Shown: positions 35,062-44,559 of the stretch, in pieces | How the letters are laid out: each line of letters begins with the position of its first letter | Position numbering within the stretch: position 1 is the first letter of the stretch | Origin: Albidovulum sp. | Lineage (GTDB): Bacteria; Pseudomonadota; Alphaproteobacteria; Rhodobacterales; Rhodobacteraceae | Direction: 5' to 3' | NCBI GenBank assembly: GCA_020637635.1 | Contig: JACKKB010000005.1 | Coordinates: 1-64,000 of the forward strand | DNA: 64,000 nucleotides | Position numbers and translations under genes: made by a program | Notes under the pieces: generated by a model | Seen by the model: the letters and a program-made list of their open reading frames with translations, nothing else | Told to the model about the DNA's origin: nothing | The model's database searches: none

Positions 35062-36461
35062 GGCGCACCTCCACCAAGGGCACGGCGGGCGCGCGCCAGG
35101 GTTTCCGGGACCAGCCGCTCGGCCGTCTCCGCATCGCCGGCCTCGGCGTAGCAGCGCAGTTCCGGCGCGTTGCCCGAGGGTCTGAGATGCAGCACCACGC
35201 CCGAGGCGAAGCTGACGCGGAGCCCGTCGGTCGTGTCGATGGCGGTCTCGGCGCCGTGGCCGGCGAAGAACCCGCGGCGCTCCTGCGCATCCCCGGTCAG
35301 GCGGGCGACAAGCGCGGCACTGGCCTGCGTCGGGATCTCCTGCAGCCGGTCCGAGGCGGTGAACCGCGCCGGCAGTCCGGCGACGAGTTCGGCGAGCGTC
35401 TGGCCGCGCGCGGCGGCTTCGGCCAGCGGCGCAAGGATCGGCAGAAGCGCGTCCCGGGTGGCAAGCGCCGGCAGCGGCCCGGCCGGTCCCCTGGCGTAGA
35501 AGCCGAGCAGGAAGCCGCCGTTGGCCTCGAAGCCCACCGGCCGCGCCTCGTGCCCGAGCGCCTCGATCCCGGCGATCACGTAGGGCGAGCCGATCCGCGT
35601 GCGCAGGACCCGCGCGAAGTGGCCCGAAAGCTCGACGGCGGAGCTGGACGAAACCGGCGTGACGACGGCGCCGGCCCCAAGGGCGGCGGCGGTCAGGATG
35701 CCGAGCACGTCGCCCGGCACGACGCGCCCCGCGGCATCGGCGACAAGCGGCCGGTCGGCATCGCCGTCGGTCGAGACGATGGCATCCAGCCGGTGCTCGG
35801 CCGTCCAGAGGGGCAGGGCGGCGCGCAGATCGGCGCTCACCGCCTCGGTATCGACCGGAACGAAGCCGCCGGCCCGCCCGATGCGCACCACCGCGGCGCC
35901 GAGATCGCCGAGAAGGGCCGCGATCAGATCGCGCGCCACCGAGGAATGTTCGTAAAGCCCGATCCGGAGGCCCCTGAGCGCCTGCGGACCATAGGCGGCA
36001 CGGTAGCGCGCGCCATAGGCGGCCACGGCATCGGGAAAGGGCAGGCCGATGCCGGCGCCGTCGGCCTCGGGCGCCGTCTCGGGGGCGAGGGCCGCCGCGA
36101 TCGCCGTCTCGTCGGTCTTGGTGATCTCGCCCGTCGCGGTGTAGAACTTCAACCCGTTGCGATCGGCCGGAATATGCGATCCGGTGATCATGACCGATGG
36201 CGCACCGCGGGCGATCGCCGCCATGGCCAGCGCCGGGGTCGGAAGGCATCCGCAATCGAGCACCTCGAGCCCGAAGCTGCGCGCACCGGACGCGACCGCG
36301 CCGGCGATCCGCTCCGACGAGGGGCGCAGATCGCGGCCGACCAGCACCTCGCCCCGATTCGGCGTGCGCGAGAGGAAGGCGCGGGCGTAATCGGCGCAGA
36401 GCCCGTCGGTCAGTTCGTCGACCTTGCCGCGCAGCCCGCTGGTGCCGAATTTGGGAGCCAT
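35058..36461 (-). CDS. Phosphomannomutase/phosphoglucomutase family protein
   Basis: 467 residues of the alpha-D-phosphohexomutase family. The phosphoserine loop is MITGSHIPADRNGLKF (Ser about 98), the metal loop DGDADRPLV follows near 240, the sugar-binding loop SSSAVELSG and FEANGGFL next, and the phosphate-binding loop RPSGNAPELR near the C terminus. The usual TASHNP is here TGSHIP. It would make mannose-1-phosphate (or glucose-1-phosphate) for the GDP-mannose enzyme encoded divergently 405 bp away. Confidence 0.93.
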   Translation of the reverse strand: MAPKFGTSGLRGKVDELTDGLCADYARAFLSRTPNRGEVLVGRDLRPSSERIAGAVASGARSFGLEVLDCGCLPTPALAMAAIARGAPSVMITGSHIPADRNGLKFYTATGEITKTDETAIAAALAPETAPEADGAGIGLPFPDAVAAYGARYRAAYGPQALRGLRIGLYEHSSVARDLIAALLGDLGAAVVRIGRAGGFVPVDTEAVSADLRAALPLWTAEHRLDAIVSTDGDADRPLVADAAGRVVPGDVLGILTAAALGAGAVVTPVSSSSAVELSGHFARVLRTRIGSPYVIAGIEALGHEARPVGFEANGGFLLGFYARGPAGPLPALATRDALLPILAPLAEAAARGQTLAELVAGLPARFTASDRLQEIPTQASAALVARLTGDAQERRGFFAGHGAETAIDTTDGLRVSFASGVVLHLRPSGNAPELRCYAEAGDAETAERLVPETLARARRALGGGAP

Positions 36462-36866
36462 GGAAAGTCCGTTCCTTCAACCGTTCGGGGCGGGCGCCGG
36501 GTGGGCGCGCCGCCTGTATCAGGGGCCCAGGCTCGGGGCCTGTATCCGGGCCGGAGAATAGAAGCCCTGGCCGGTGGTGCAAGCGGCTTGGCGGCGGGCG
36601 GCGGGGGCGGAGCGGTTTTGCCGCCCCGGTGCCGGCGGCGGGGGCAGGATTGCGGCGCCTGAGGGGGCGAAATGCCATGCGCGGGGGCGATTGTTTCCCG
36701 GCCTCCCCAGTCGGCCGGCAAAATGCGATTGTGCTGTCGCGCGCCGGCGCGAAGCCGCCTATTGTGGCCGCGAACCGGTCGGGCCGCCGGCCCCGAGGCA
36801 GGTGCCGGAATGCGACCGACAGGCTGTGGCGGTGAAAGACTGCCGGAACGAACGGAGCGAGGCGAC
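36462..36866. other. Divergent intergenic region between the mutase and guanylyltransferase genes
   Basis: 405 bases without a supported gene. A less GC-rich section at about 36,690-36,775 (GATTGTTTCCC, CAAAATGCGATTGTG, CTATTGTGG) is the most promoter-like. Extended frames upstream of the guanylyltransferase have no ribosome site and arginine-rich, shadow-like content. Confidence 0.45.
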
Positions 36867-38273
36867 ATGAGTGACAAGATCCTGCCGGTGGTCCTGTGTG
36901 GCGGGACGGGCACCCGGCTCTGGCCGGTCTCGCGCGAGGGCATGGCCAAGCAGCTTCTGCCGATCGTCGGCGACGAGACGCTCCTGCAGATGACGCTGCG
37001 CCGCGTGCAGGGGGCGGAGTTCTCCGAACCGATGGTGATCGGCGCCCATGGCGTGCGCTTCACGATCCGCGATCAGGTCGAGGCGGTCGCGCCGAACGCC
37101 CGCGTGGTGATCGAGCCGGAGCGGCGCGATACGCTGGCGGCCGTGCTGCTGGCCGCGACGATCGCCGCCAAGGACGATCCCGACGCCCTTCTCGCCGTGA
37201 TGCCCTCCGATCACCTGATCCGCGACCGCGCGGCCTTTCAGGCGGCATTGAGCACCGCCGCCGCCTCGGTCCGCGCTTCCGGCATCGCCATCATCGGCGT
37301 GGCGCCGACCGGGCCTTCGACCGCCTATGGCTACATCAAGCCCGGAGCCGCGGCCACGGACGGCACCGCGGCCGTCGCGGCCTTCGTCGAAAAGCCCGAC
37401 GCGACGCGGGCGGAAAAGCTCATCGCCGAGGGCTGCCTGTGGAATGCGGGCATGTTCTGCTTCCGCGCCGGCTGGCTGATCGAGGCGGCGGGTTTGGTGG
37501 CGCCGGAGGCGGTCGCGCTGGTCGGCAAGGCGGTCGATGCGATGAAGCAAGATCTCGGCATGTTCGTGCCGGGGGGCGACTTCGCCCGCGTCAAGGCGAT
37601 CTCGTTCGATCACGGCTTCATGGAACAGACCCGCGACGCGCGGGTTGCGCCGGGCAATTTCCACTGGTCGGACGTCGGGGACTGGGATGCGGTCTGGGAG
37701 CAGTCAGAGAAGGATGCCGCCGGCAACGCGATCCGGGGCGACGGCTTTGTCCACGCGGCGAAGGACAACCTGATCCATTCCGAGGGCCGGCTGGTCTGTG
37801 CGGTGGGGGTCGAGGGGCTCGCCATCATCGAGACACCCGACGCGATCATGGTGGCGCCGAGAGAAAAGGCGCAGGACGTCAAGGGGTTGGTCGGCGCGCT
37901 GAAAGGTGCGGGCCGGGCCGAGGCGGTGGAGCATATCCGCAACCACCGGCCCTGGGGCTGGTATCAGACCATGGACCTCGGCGACCGTCACCGGGTCAAG
38001 CGGATCGTGGTGAAGCCCGGCGCGAAGCTGTCGCTGCAGAAGCATCACCACCGCGCCGAACACTGGGTCGTGGTGCGTGGCACCGCCGAGGTGACGGTCG
38101 ACGGCACGGTCTCGATCCTGCACGAGAACGAGAGCATCTACATGCCCATCGGCTCGGTGCACCGGCTGGCCAATCCCGGGCGCATCCCGGTCGAGATCAT
38201 CGAGGTGCAGACCGGAACCTATCTCGAGGAGGACGATATCGTCCGCATCGAGGACGAGTTCGGGCGCGTCTGA
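36867..38273 (+). CDS. Mannose-1-phosphate guanylyltransferase / mannose-6-phosphate isomerase
   Basis: 468 residues of the bifunctional ManC/AlgA type. The N-terminal nucleotidyltransferase domain has VVLCGGTGTRLWPVSREG, then FVEKPD near 175. The C-terminal type II PMI cupin has RPWGWYQTMD, LQKHHHRAEHWVVV (metal His residues) and GSVHRLANPG. It supplies GDP-mannose from mannose-6-phosphate or mannose-1-phosphate. The start ATG is in MSDKILPVV. It faces the phosphomannomutase gene and precedes a glycosyltransferase cluster. Confidence 0.95.
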   Translation: MSDKILPVVLCGGTGTRLWPVSREGMAKQLLPIVGDETLLQMTLRRVQGAEFSEPMVIGAHGVRFTIRDQVEAVAPNARVVIEPERRDTLAAVLLAATIAAKDDPDALLAVMPSDHLIRDRAAFQAALSTAAASVRASGIAIIGVAPTGPSTAYGYIKPGAAATDGTAAVAAFVEKPDATRAEKLIAEGCLWNAGMFCFRAGWLIEAAGLVAPEAVALVGKAVDAMKQDLGMFVPGGDFARVKAISFDHGFMEQTRDARVAPGNFHWSDVGDWDAVWEQSEKDAAGNAIRGDGFVHAAKDNLIHSEGRLVCAVGVEGLAIIETPDAIMVAPREKAQDVKGLVGALKGAGRAEAVEHIRNHRPWGWYQTMDLGDRHRVKRIVVKPGAKLSLQKHHHRAEHWVVVRGTAEVTVDGTVSILHENESIYMPIGSVHRLANPGRIPVEIIEVQTGTYLEEDDIVRIEDEFGRV

Positions 38274-38384
38274 GGCGAGCATCGGCGGCGCGTGGCGCCG
38301 GACCCGGCCGGGCCGCGGCTCTTGCAACCTGAGCGCGCGGGCGACACACTCCGTCCATTGCACATTGATTTGATGGAGTTGCTT

Positions 38385-38714
38385 ATGGGCGGTGAAATGA
38401 ATGTTACCGGCAAGGTCGATATCAACACCTTCGTCGATCAGGCTGCCAAGCTCGCGAAGGGTCTCGATGCGGGAACCTCGCTGCTTTACAACAACAGCGG
38501 CAAGAAGGCGAATTTCTACTGCTACAACGGCGGCGATTTCGTCATGGCCATCCCCTATTCGAAGCCGACGATCGCGACGGGGTGTTCCGGGCTGATCGCG
38601 GCGGGCGGGTCGGTATTCAAGGTCTTCGCCGACAACAAGGGCGATGCGGAATTCCTGGTCAAGCCCAACCGCGCCTATGTCTACGGCGGCCCCGGCGACG
38701 TCCGCGAACTCTAG
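38385..38714 (+). CDS. Orphan small protein, no family recognised
   Basis: About 109 residues, MGGEMNVTGKVDINTF to GGPGDVREL. The ATG at 38385 has GGAG 6 bp upstream; an in-frame ATG at 38373 and another at 38400 are alternatives. It has no signal peptide or membrane span. Alternating hydrophobic residues with many Gly, Asn, Tyr and Val (YNNSGKKANFYCYNGGDF, TIATGCSGLIAAGGSVFKVF) suggest a beta-sandwich. Its GC content is visibly lower than its neighbours. It ends 9 bp before the convergent glycosyltransferase stop. Acquisition by transfer is possible. Confidence 0.75.
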   Translation: MGGEMNVTGKVDINTFVDQAAKLAKGLDAGTSLLYNNSGKKANFYCYNGGDFVMAIPYSKPTIATGCSGLIAAGGSVFKVFADNKGDAEFLVKPNRAYVYGGPGDVREL

Positions 38715-38723
38715 GGCCGCCCC

Positions 38724-39896
38724 TCAGGCGCGGCCGACCGTCCGGCGGAAGGACGCCTCGGCCAGTTCCGCCGCACGGTCCCAGCCGAAGCTCCGCGCGC
38801 GCACGAGCGCGCGGGCGCCGAGTTCGGCCGACAGCGCCGGGTCGGAGAGCAGCCGGATCGCGGTCCGGGTCAGCGCCGCGCGATCCGCGGGATCGAAGAG
38901 CAGGCCCGCGTCGCCGACAATCTCGGGCAGGCTGCCCCGGTCGGATGCCAGGACCGGCGTGCCGCAGGACATCGCCTCGAGCGCGGGCAGGCCGAAGCCT
39001 TCCCAGAGCGAGGGAAAGACGAGCGCTTCGGCTCCGCCGAGAAGGCAGGCCATTTCCGCGTCGGTGATTTCCCCGGTGAAGGTGATGCGGTCCGAGGCGC
39101 GGGCATCGCGGCTCGCGCCCTCTTTCAGGTCGTCGACATTGTCCCAGAACCGCTCGCCGGTGACGCGACCGACGATGACGAGCCGGGCGGCGGGATGGGC
39201 GGCAAGGATGGCGGGCATCGCCTCGATCAGCGCCAGCACGTTCTTGTGGCGGTTGAAGCCGCCGATGTAGAGAAGCACCCGGTCTTCGGGCGCGATGCCG
39301 TGGCGGGCGCGGGCCTTCGCGGTCGCGGCCGGATCGGTCTGCGGTCGGAAGCTGGCGTCGGCGCCCTCGGTCGTCACGTCGATGCGGGCGCGGGGAACGT
39401 GCAGGATCCGGGATATGTCGCGGGCCGAAGCCTCCGAGACCGTCAGGATTCGGCGCGCCTGGCGGGTCGCGAGCCAGGTCTTGGCCTGCCAGAGGCGGAA
39501 GTTCCGCCGGGTCGGGAAGATCAGGTCGGGGAAGCGCTCGGGGATCGTGTCGTGGATGCAGACGAGCTTCGGCACCCGCGAGAGCATCGGGTAGAAGGCG
39601 TAGCTGGCCGGGAAGAAGAAGAGATCGGCACCGAGGCGGCTTGCCGCGCGCGACATCGAGATCATGTCGGCTCCGGCGCGCGCACCCTTGCCCGAGGCGG
39701 CGGCGGCCATGGTCCGGCTGGCGCCGGCCACGGTCGTGGCGACGCCCTCGGGCACCGGGCGTTCGGGCGTGCGGTCGAAGACGAGCGTGTAGCGAAACCC
39801 GGTGTCGCGCGCGGCGAGCGCCGCGACGAGCGAGCGGGTGAAGCGGCCGAAGCCGCGTTCGTTGTCCCAGGAACTCGCGTCGACACCGACGTGCAT
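38724..39896 (-). CDS. Group 1/4 glycosyltransferase
   Basis: 390 residues, GT-B fold. The N-terminal half has GFGRFTRSLVAAL, the donor domain LLYIGGFNRHKNVLALIEA, and the sugar-nucleotide signature SLWEGFGLPALEAMSCGTPVLAS (E-x7-E). Mannosyl- or glucosyltransferase activity is typical of the family. MHVGVDASSWDNERG at 39896 is the preferred start; a longer frame reaches into the divergent gene's leader. It lies in a surface-polysaccharide neighbourhood, divergent from a second glycosyltransferase. Confidence 0.92.
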   Translation of the reverse strand: MHVGVDASSWDNERGFGRFTRSLVAALAARDTGFRYTLVFDRTPERPVPEGVATTVAGASRTMAAAASGKGARAGADMISMSRAASRLGADLFFFPASYAFYPMLSRVPKLVCIHDTIPERFPDLIFPTRRNFRLWQAKTWLATRQARRILTVSEASARDISRILHVPRARIDVTTEGADASFRPQTDPAATAKARARHGIAPEDRVLLYIGGFNRHKNVLALIEAMPAILAAHPAARLVIVGRVTGERFWDNVDDLKEGASRDARASDRITFTGEITDAEMACLLGGAEALVFPSLWEGFGLPALEAMSCGTPVLASDRGSLPEIVGDAGLLFDPADRAALTRTAIRLLSDPALSAELGARALVRARSFGWDRAAELAEASFRRTVGRA

Positions 39897-40129
39897 CTGG
39901 CTGTTCTCCCACCTGCCGTGCCCGGGCCCCTGGCCCGCTGGTCGGCGCCTTCCTAGGCCGGAACGCGGCCCCGCCCAAGCCCCGGCGCGGCAGGCTGCCC
40001 GGGCCGGGTCGGCAGCGCCGCCAAAGGTTGCAAATCGGCCACTTCGTTTCGCCCCCGGAACCGATCGGCCACGGGCAGCGGACAAGCGCGCGCCGCTGCG
40101 CTAGGAAGCGCCATGGACGGGTGGAACGG

Positions 40130-41263
40130 ATGATGGACACCGGCAAGGCGCCGCTCAGGCTTTTGCAGATGCAGACGCAGTTCGGGATGGGCGGGATCAC
40201 GCGCCACGTGCTCGGGCTTTCGGACTGGTTGCGCGCGCGCGGGCACAGCGTGACGCTTGGCGGCACCGCCGATGTCTGGGCGGGGCCCGGGACGCAGGCC
40301 GGTTTCCTCGACCTGCCGACGCGCCATGTCTCGGAAGATGGAGGTGCGGTGCCGATGCGGCTCGTGCAGGCGGGTCGTGCGGCGATGCGCCTGCGGCGCT
40401 GGCTGGCCGCGCATCCCGTCGATCTCATCCATGCCCATGAATCCGCCCCGGCGCTGGTGGCGCTTCTGGCGCGGGCCGGGACCGGGCTGCCGCTGGCCGT
40501 CACCTATCACGGCTCCGAGCCCGAGCGGATCGCGGCCTTCGGCAGGATCGCCCGGCGCGCCGATCTCGTCATCACGCCCTCGCACCGCTCGGCCGAGGAC
40601 CTGGCGCGCAGGGGCGGCGTGCCCGAGGCCAAGCTGAAGGTGATCGGGCTCGGCGTGACGCCGCCGCCCGACGATCCCCCCGAAACGGTCGCGCGGTTGC
40701 GCGCGGAACTTCTCGGCGACGGCGACCGGCTGGTCCTGACGCTGGCCCGGCTCCTGCCGCAGAAGGGTATCGACATCTTGATCGAGGTGGTGGCGCGGCT
40801 TGCGCCAGACCATCCCGGCTGGCGTTTCGCGGTGGCCGGAGACGGGCCGGACGGGGCGCGGCTGCAGGCGCTCGCCCGCGACCGCGGCGTGGCCGACCGG
40901 TTGCGGTTTCTCGGCCGTGTCGAGCGCCCGCATCTCTATCTCCGGGCGAGCGACCTGTTCCTGCTGACCTCGCGCTGGGAGGCCTTGCCCTTCACCATCG
41001 TCGAGGCGTTCCAGTCCGGGGTGCCGGCGGTGGCGACGGCCTGTTCGGGCGTGGTGGAGCTGATCGACGATGACGTCGGCGCCGTGGTGCCGGTGGGCGA
41101 CGTCCCGGCGATCGCCGCGGCCGTCGCGCGCGTTCTCGGCGACGAGACGATGCGGGTCCGGATGGCCGCGGCGGCACTGGACCGTTCACGGCTCGACCGG
41201 TTCGATCCCGATTGGGTCCACGCGCGCTTTGAAGAGACCTACCGCGCCCTCGCACGAAGATAG
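40130..41263 (+). CDS. Glycosyltransferase family 4-type protein
   Basis: 377 residues, GT-B fold. The N-terminal MQTQFGMGGITRHVLGLS has a conserved GGI loop, the donor-binding domain shows LTLARLLPQKGIDILIE, and the signature SRWEALPFTIVEAFQSG has the E-x7-E pattern. It probably adds a hexose to a lipid-linked or growing glycan. Two adjacent ATGs start it (40130/40133). Its stop overlaps the convergent epimerase gene by 25 bp. Confidence 0.92.
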   Translation: MMDTGKAPLRLLQMQTQFGMGGITRHVLGLSDWLRARGHSVTLGGTADVWAGPGTQAGFLDLPTRHVSEDGGAVPMRLVQAGRAAMRLRRWLAAHPVDLIHAHESAPALVALLARAGTGLPLAVTYHGSEPERIAAFGRIARRADLVITPSHRSAEDLARRGGVPEAKLKVIGLGVTPPPDDPPETVARLRAELLGDGDRLVLTLARLLPQKGIDILIEVVARLAPDHPGWRFAVAGDGPDGARLQALARDRGVADRLRFLGRVERPHLYLRASDLFLLTSRWEALPFTIVEAFQSGVPAVATACSGVVELIDDDVGAVVPVGDVPAIAAAVARVLGDETMRVRMAAAALDRSRLDRFDPDWVHARFEETYRALARR

Positions 41264-42312
41264 CCGGCGGTTTCGGCAAGTCCGCGACCGAGATCGAAGA
41301 CCGGCGCATAGCCGAGCCGCGCCCGGGCGAGGTCGACATGGCAGATGCCGGTGCCGGTGAATTCCTCCAGGAGATGGTGATCGGGGCGCAGGATCCCGTC
41401 GCCCGGCCGGCCCCGGCGCAGCTTCCGCACCAGTGCCTCGAACCGCTGATGGCCGAGAAGCCTGCGGCCGAGCGCGCTGATGCGGGCGGCGGCCGAGGGG
41501 GGGGCGTCATCCGCGATCACGGGTCGGGGCCCGAGCCGGGCGGCGATCTCGGCTGCCGGGGTGCGGATCACCCGGCCGCGCCCGAGAAGCGCCGCATAGC
41601 CTTCGATCAGCGCCGACCAGGCGAAGGGCGCCGGGCCCGAGACGATGAAGCGTTCGCGCCCGAGATCGCCCAACCGCGCGGCCAGAAGGCAGGTCTGCAC
41701 CACGTCGTCGACGTGAACGCCGTTGCAGAGCCCCTCGGGGTCGGGCAGTTCGACGCCGCCGGCCAGAAGCGCATCGGCAAAGCCGTCGGTCCAGAGCGCC
41801 GATCCGGCCCCCCAGACGATCGTCGGTTGCAGGATCGCGACCGGGACGGGGCCCGCCATGAGCCGCTTTTCCATCGCGATCTTGGCCTGACGGTAGCCGC
41901 CTCCACCCGGGCGCGCCATCGTGCCGGCCTCGGTGCAGTCGGCGCCGGGCCAGGCATCGTAGACGACGATCGAGGAGAGATGGACGATCCGCCCGACACC
42001 TGCGCGCCCGGCCGCGGCCAGCAGCGTCTCGAACCCTGCGAGATTGGCGGCGGCGCCGGCGCGCAGGTCATAGGCGAGATTGCAAAGCACCGCCGCCCCG
42101 GCGAGTGCCGGGCCGAGCGCGGCGGGGTCGCCGAGATCGCCGCGCAGATGCCGGACCCCGCGCGGCAGCGCCGCCGGGGCGGGGCTGCGGCCAAGCACCG
42201 TCACCTCGGCCCCCGCCGCCACGAGCGCGGGCACCAGCCTGCGGCCGATGAAGCCGCTGGCCCCGGTCACGGTCACGCGCTTGCCGCGAAGCTCTGTTTC
42301 CATCTCGCCCAT
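41239..42312 (-). CDS. NAD-dependent epimerase/dehydratase (extended SDR)
   Basis: 357 residues. The nucleotide-binding motif TGASGFIGRRLVP is at about 14-26, the catalytic Y-x3-K at YRQAK, and the Ser/Thr site in HLSSIVVYD. It acts on nucleotide-sugar or related substrates, not determined. Starts at 42312 (MGEMETEL) and 42303 are both possible. It overlaps the convergent glycosyltransferase by 25 bp and is divergent from the oxidoreductase gene. Confidence 0.87.
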   Translation of the reverse strand: MGEMETELRGKRVTVTGASGFIGRRLVPALVAAGAEVTVLGRSPAPAALPRGVRHLRGDLGDPAALGPALAGAAVLCNLAYDLRAGAAANLAGFETLLAAAGRAGVGRIVHLSSIVVYDAWPGADCTEAGTMARPGGGGYRQAKIAMEKRLMAGPVPVAILQPTIVWGAGSALWTDGFADALLAGGVELPDPEGLCNGVHVDDVVQTCLLAARLGDLGRERFIVSGPAPFAWSALIEGYAALLGRGRVIRTPAAEIAARLGPRPVIADDAPPSAAARISALGRRLLGHQRFEALVRKLRRGRPGDGILRPDHHLLEEFTGTGICHVDLARARLGYAPVFDLGRGLAETAGYLRARAR

Positions 42313-42480
42313 TCCCTGGCCGCCGCGGCAGAGAATATCCACGCTCTCGCGCCATTGAAACCCGATCGGTCCACGATTGTCTTCCCGCACTGGTCAGGCG
42401 CCGGGGCGCATGCTAGAGGCCCGGCATTGATTTTGCGGATTGTACCCCGGTGCGGCGGGTTCCCGGGGGGAAGGGACGGA

Positions 42481-43524
42481 ATGCGGATCGGGATCATCGG
42501 AGCGGCCGGGAAGATCGGCCAGATGCGGGTCGCGACGGTGCTGGCCGACCCGCGGACGGAGCTGGCCGCGGTCATGGATGTGAGCCGCGAAAAGGCCGAG
42601 GCCAATGCCCACGGCGCCCCCGCCTTCACCGATCTCGACGCCTTCCTCGGCCAGAAGATGGACGCGGTGATCATCTCGACGCCGTCGTTCGTGCGCGAGC
42701 CGCTCTGCATGGCGGCCTTCGGGGCCGGGCTGCATGTCCTGTCCGAAAAACCGCTGTCGAACACGCTCGAGGGCGCCCGGCGGATCCATGCCGCGGCACA
42801 GTCCGCCGGCGTGAAGCTCGGCGCCGGCTTCAACATGCGCTACTACCCCGCCTTCGCCTATGTGCGCGACGTGATCGACAGTGGAAAGCTCGGCCAGATC
42901 AACCACATGCGCGTCTATGGCGGGCATGGCGGGCTTGCGAACTTTGCCCATGACTGGGAATACAAGTCGGAGTTCTCCGGCGGCGGCGCGCTGTGGGACG
43001 TCGGCATCCACATGACCGACATGGCGCGCCATCTCCTGGGCGAGATCACCGAGGTCTATGGGGTTGCGACCGGCAACGTCTGGAACGTCCCCGGTTCGGA
43101 AGACAACGCGATGGCGATCTTCAGGGCGCCCTCGGGCGTGACCGCCACCTATCAGGCGACCTGGATCGACTGGAAGGGCTACTCGAGCGTGGTCGAGGTC
43201 TATGGCAGCCACGGCATGGTGCGCGGCGCCTATGCGCCGATGGAGAACCTGCTCATCACCATGGACAAGCCCGGCGGCACCCGGAAGATGGAGCGCAAGG
43301 GATATTTCGGCATCAAGCTGCGCGAGAAGCTGAAGTCATGGAAGACGACGGCGGTCGCCTCGTTCCAGGACGAGTTGGCCGATTTCGTCGGCCTCGTCGA
43401 GGGCCGCCCGGGGCTGCGCATCGCCGACGCCGACGCGGCGTTGCGTGCCATCGAGGTGGCCGCGGCGGTTCCCGAAAGCACCCGCACCGGCCAGCCGGTG
43501 CAGCTGCCGGCGCTCGGCGGCTGA
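42481..43524 (+). CDS. Gfo/Idh/MocA-family oxidoreductase
   Basis: 347 residues. An N-terminal Rossmann motif GAAGKIGQMR and the cofactor-associated SEKPLSNTLEGAR (EKP) motif are clear; the C-terminal domain has GGALWDVGIHMTDMARHLLG. It probably oxidises or reduces a sugar or cyclitol with NAD(P). It lies 47 bp before a glycosyltransferase gene on the same strand, likely the same transcript. Confidence 0.92.
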   Translation: MRIGIIGAAGKIGQMRVATVLADPRTELAAVMDVSREKAEANAHGAPAFTDLDAFLGQKMDAVIISTPSFVREPLCMAAFGAGLHVLSEKPLSNTLEGARRIHAAAQSAGVKLGAGFNMRYYPAFAYVRDVIDSGKLGQINHMRVYGGHGGLANFAHDWEYKSEFSGGGALWDVGIHMTDMARHLLGEITEVYGVATGNVWNVPGSEDNAMAIFRAPSGVTATYQATWIDWKGYSSVVEVYGSHGMVRGAYAPMENLLITMDKPGGTRKMERKGYFGIKLREKLKSWKTTAVASFQDELADFVGLVEGRPGLRIADADAALRAIEVAAAVPESTRTGQPVQLPALGG

Positions 43525-43571
43525 GGCAAGAGGGCCCGAGGGGGCCCGCAGAAGCGAAGTGGAAGCGACCC

Positions 43572-44492
43572 GTGAGTGATACCCCCGTCCTGTCCCTGAT
43601 TGTCACGATCGTCGATGGCGGCGACCAGCTGCGCGGCTTCCTGCGCCGGGTCGAAGCCTTCGAGAACGCGCCCTCGATGGAAGTCATCGTGCCCTACGAT
43701 GCCTCGATCGGCGAGACCGCGAAGATGGCCACCGAATTCCCCGGGGTCCGGTTCCTCGACATCGGCCGGATCGATACCGCGAAGCCGCTCGACACCAGCG
43801 CCGGCCAGCACGAGCTCTTCGATCGCCGCCGCGCCGCGGGGCTCATGGCCGCGACGGGCGAGATCATCGGCATGCTCGAGGATCGCGGCTGGCCGCAGGC
43901 CGATTGGGCCGCGGTCCTGGTGCGCCTGCATCGGACGCTGCCGAACGGGGTCATCGGCGGTGCCATCGAATGCCGGGAGCCGGCCGGCAGCGTCAACTGG
44001 GCCTTCTATGTCTCGGACTTCGGCCGCTACGGGCGCCCGTTCGAGAGCGGGCCGGTCGGCTGGGTCTCGGACGTGAACGTCAGCTATTCGCGCGCGGCGC
44101 TGGAAGAGACGCGTCACATCTGGTCGGTCCGCTTTCACGAACCGCTCGTGCACAGCTTCTTCCTCGACCGGGGCGAGCGGCTCTACCTCTCGTCCGAACT
44201 CGTCGTCTTCCACGGCCGCGCGCCGATGGGGCTCCTCGCGCTCATGCCCGAGCGCTTTGGCTGGGGGCGGCTCTTCGGGCGCATCCGGACGCTGCAGTTC
44301 AGCTGGAAGGACCGGCTGAAGTATATCCTTCTCGGCCCGGTCATCCCGCCGCTCCTCTGGGTCCGCCACCTGCGGACGCAATTCGCCAAGGGCAACGGCG
44401 CGCGGATGCTGGGATCGCTGCCGGCGCTCATGGTGCTGACGACCGCGTGGACCGCGGGCGAGGTCTGGGGCTACATCACCGGCAGGGCCTGA
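43572..44492 (+). CDS. Glycosyltransferase family 2-like protein
   Basis: 306 residues. It starts with GTG (VSDTPVLSLIVTIVDGG), a GT-A-type beginning, with an acidic GMLEDRGWPQADW motif near 100 in place of a clear DxD. The region PVGWVSDVNVSYSRAAL and the last 70 residues are hydrophobic (YILLGPVIPPLLWV, LPALMVLTTAWTAGEVW), consistent with a membrane-associated transferase. It follows the Gfo/Idh/MocA gene in what looks like a two-gene operon. Confidence 0.82.
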   Translation: MSDTPVLSLIVTIVDGGDQLRGFLRRVEAFENAPSMEVIVPYDASIGETAKMATEFPGVRFLDIGRIDTAKPLDTSAGQHELFDRRRAAGLMAATGEIIGMLEDRGWPQADWAAVLVRLHRTLPNGVIGGAIECREPAGSVNWAFYVSDFGRYGRPFESGPVGWVSDVNVSYSRAALEETRHIWSVRFHEPLVHSFFLDRGERLYLSSELVVFHGRAPMGLLALMPERFGWGRLFGRIRTLQFSWKDRLKYILLGPVIPPLLWVRHLRTQFAKGNGARMLGSLPALMVLTTAWTAGEVWGYITGRA

Positions 44493-44520
44493 GGGCAGGG
44501 CCTGAGAGGCAGGGCCTGAG
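44481..44520. repeat. Three GGCAGGGCCTGAG tandem repeats at the glycosyltransferase end
   Basis: The 13-base unit GGCAGGGCCTGAG occurs three times across the last codons, the stop and the first bases downstream. Copy change would shift the C terminus by a few residues. Confidence 0.85.
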
Positions 44521-44559
44521 TGGCTGGGCGCCGCGCGGGCGCGCGCCCCGGGCACGCGC

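Noticed and set aside
38373..38384. Earlier ATG of the orphan small protein as the start
   Set aside because: No ribosome site before 38373, whereas GGAG is well spaced before 38385; kept as an alternative only.
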